64,000 bases of DNA from Streptomyces sp. NBC_00249 (lineage in GTDB: Bacteria > Actinomycetota > Actinomycetes > Streptomycetales > Streptomycetaceae), in contig NZ_JAPEMV010000004.1 of assembly GCF_026342355.1 (NCBI RefSeq), forward strand, positions 620,001-684,000, given 5' to 3'. Below are positions 62,658 to 64,000 of this stretch, in pieces. Under the pieces are notes generated by a model. It had not been told where the DNA came from and did not search any database. It worked only from the letters and a program-made list of their open reading frames with translations. Position 1 is the first letter of the stretch, and every line of letters starts with the position of its first letter. The position numbers were made by a program, and so were the translations under genes.

Positions 62658-64000
62658 TCACGGGGCGAGTGCGTCGACCGCCTTCACGATGCGTTTGTCG
62701 GAGACCGGGTAGGCCGTGCCGAGGGCGTGCGCGAAGTAGCTGACCCGCAGTTCCTCGATCATCCAGCGGATCTCGGTGACCGCCTCGGGCACCGGCCGGC
62801 CCTTCGGGAGCTGCTCCAGCAGCCACAGGTACTCGTCCCGCATCTCGTGGACCTTCTGCATGCGCGTGGTGTCGCGCTGGGCGCCCGTCGGCATCTGCTG
62901 CAGCCGCCGGTCGGCCGCGACCAGGTACCGCATCAGGTCCGGCAGCCGGCGCAGACCGGTGAGCGTCACGAACCCGGCCGGCATCAGGGCCGCCAGCTGC
63001 GCCTTCACGTCGGCGACGTTCGCCATCAGGGCCAGGCTGTTGGTGGCCTTCAGCCGCCGCTCGCAGGCCTGCCAGGCCGCCAGGACCTGCTGCACCTGGC
63101 CCACGGTCCGTACGGTCGTGTCCACCAGGTCGGCCCGTACGGCCTCGTAGAGCTTGCGGAAGCCCGCCTCGTCCCAGGCCGGTCCGCCGTGGTCGGCGAT
63201 CAGCTTGTCGGTCGCGGCGGTGGCGCAGTCGTCGAACAGCGCCTGGATGGAGCCGTGCGGGTTCCTCGACAGGGCCAGCTTCTGCTGGTTGGTCAGCTTG
63301 TCCGAGGCGAACTTCGCCGGGTTCACCGGGATGTTCAGCAGGATCAGCCGGCGCGTGCCGAGCCACATCGCCAGCTGCTGCTCGGCCTCGGTGTCGAAGA
63401 GCCGTACGGAGACGCTCGTCCCGTCGTCGACGAGGGCCGGGTACGCCTTCACGGGCTGGCCGGCCCGGCGGGTCTCGAAGACCTTCGTCAGGGTGCCGAT
63501 CGTCCAGTCCGTCAGCCCCGTGCGCTCCAGGGACTCCCCGCCCGCGCGCTCGGCGGTGGCCGCCGCGGCCTTGGAGAGGGCCTGGCGGGCCTTGGGCTTC
63601 AGGGAGAGCCGCAGCGCCTCCAGGTCCTTGTCCTCGCCGAGGTTGCGGCGCCGCTCGTCGACGATCCGGAAGGTGATCTTCAGGTGTTCCGGGATCCGGG
63701 TCAGGTCGAAGTCCTCGGCCGCGACCGGCACCCCCACCATCCGGTGCAGCTCGCGCGCCAGCGTGACGTGCAGCGGCTCCTGCAGCGGGTGCGCCGTCGC
63801 CAGGAAGCGCGTCGCGAAGTTCGGCGCGGGCACGTAGTGCCGGCGGACCGGCTTGGGGAGGGAACGGATCAGCTCGGTGACGACCTCTTCCCGCAGCCCG
63901 GGGATCTGCCAGTCGAAGCCCTCGTCGGTGACCTGGTTGAGCACCTGGAGCGGGATGTGCACGGTCACGCCGTCCGCGTCCGCGCCCGGCTCGAACTGGT
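62658..64000 (-). CDS. hrpA: ATP-dependent RNA helicase HrpA, C-terminal part (5' end outside window)
   Basis: Only the last 447 or so residues are visible; the gene continues past the right edge, reading QFEPGADADGVTVHIPL at the border. The visible part is the DUF3418 tail of HrpA (IPGLREEVVTELIRSLPK, RHYVPAPNFATRFL, LKITFRIVDERRRNLGEDKDL) and ends VKAVDALAP. HrpA is a DEAH-box helicase; in E. coli it resolves collided ribosomes. Position beside bldC is the usual Streptomyces one. Confidence 0.92.
   Translation of the reverse strand, partial: QFEPGADADGVTVHIPLQVLNQVTDEGFDWQIPGLREEVVTELIRSLPKPVRRHYVPAPNFATRFLATAHPLQEPLHVTLARELHRMVGVPVAAEDFDLTRIPEHLKITFRIVDERRRNLGEDKDLEALRLSLKPKARQALSKAAAATAERAGGESLERTGLTDWTIGTLTKVFETRRAGQPVKAYPALVDDGTSVSVRLFDTEAEQQLAMWLGTRRLILLNIPVNPAKFASDKLTNQQKLALSRNPHGSIQALFDDCATAATDKLIADHGGPAWDEAGFRKLYEAVRADLVDTTVRTVGQVQQVLAAWQACERRLKATNSLALMANVADVKAQLAALMPAGFVTLTGLRRLPDLMRYLVAADRRLQQMPTGAQRDTTRMQKVHEMRDEYLWLLEQLPKGRPVPEAVTEIRWMIEELRVSYFAHALGTAYPVSDKRIVKAVDALAP

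Overview
The window is a high-GC actinobacterial chromosome segment, almost certainly from a Streptomyces. The evidence is third-codon-position GC near saturation, many GTG starts, BldC, Lsr2, valine dehydrogenase, mycothiol-type enzymes, a short SRP RNA beside dnaX, and a gene order (ffs-dnaX-purD ... purC ... lsr2/purSQL ... purF-purM ... vdh ... bldC ... hrpA) that is, from memory, the conserved Streptomyces core order around bldC.

Left part (1-32 kb, more variable): a stress protein, upp, a LytR_C protein, a HerA-like ATPase and an orphan opcA lead into an accessory island at about 6.4-12.0 kb. That island holds a Nudix hydrolase, a large XRE/TPR regulator, a perfect 17-bp palindrome, a 51-residue acidic peptide gene, a JmjC-type oxygenase, an aldo/keto reductase with a complete catalytic tetrad and a convergent phosphotransferase. 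It is the best candidate here for an undescribed peptide-modifying system. Next come DNA repair and VOC genes, a signal-peptidase homologue without its catalytic dyad, secreted proteins, an ATP-binding/DUF397 pair, and a molybdenum-themed block (double-TOBE molbindin, MPT oxidoreductase, fused xanthine dehydrogenase with FAD subunit, divergent PucR regulator, HTH-TOBE protein). A subtilase with a convergent stand-alone I9 inhibitor, an ECF41 sigma factor with its NmrA-type oxidoreductase partner, and an MMPL transporter close this part.

Middle (32.2-34.4 kb): a 63-bp perfect direct repeat, one copy of which includes the 3' end of tRNA-Ser(GGA), brackets about 1.8 kb carrying a VapBC toxin-antitoxin pair and a frameshifted helicase fragment. 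This looks like the remains of a tRNA-integrated element. The SRP RNA follows.

Right part (34.4-64 kb, core): dnaX and seven de novo purine genes (purD, purC, purS, purQ, purL, purF, purM) are spread over 21 kb. Interspersed are a degenerate M48-like membrane protein, a DMF-amidase-like protein, an ABC/two-component operon, two tRNA-Gly(GCC) genes, a structurally unusual tRNA-Gly(UCC), lsr2, a sulfatase preceded by a Cys-containing leader peptide, DUF3073, vdh, bldC with its terminator, tRNA-Asp and the 3' part of hrpA, which runs off the window.

No CRISPR array, insertion sequence, rRNA gene or replication origin was seen. Start sites were chosen by ribosome-binding-site spacing and remembered family N-termini. 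No database search was possible, so family names come from motif recognition.
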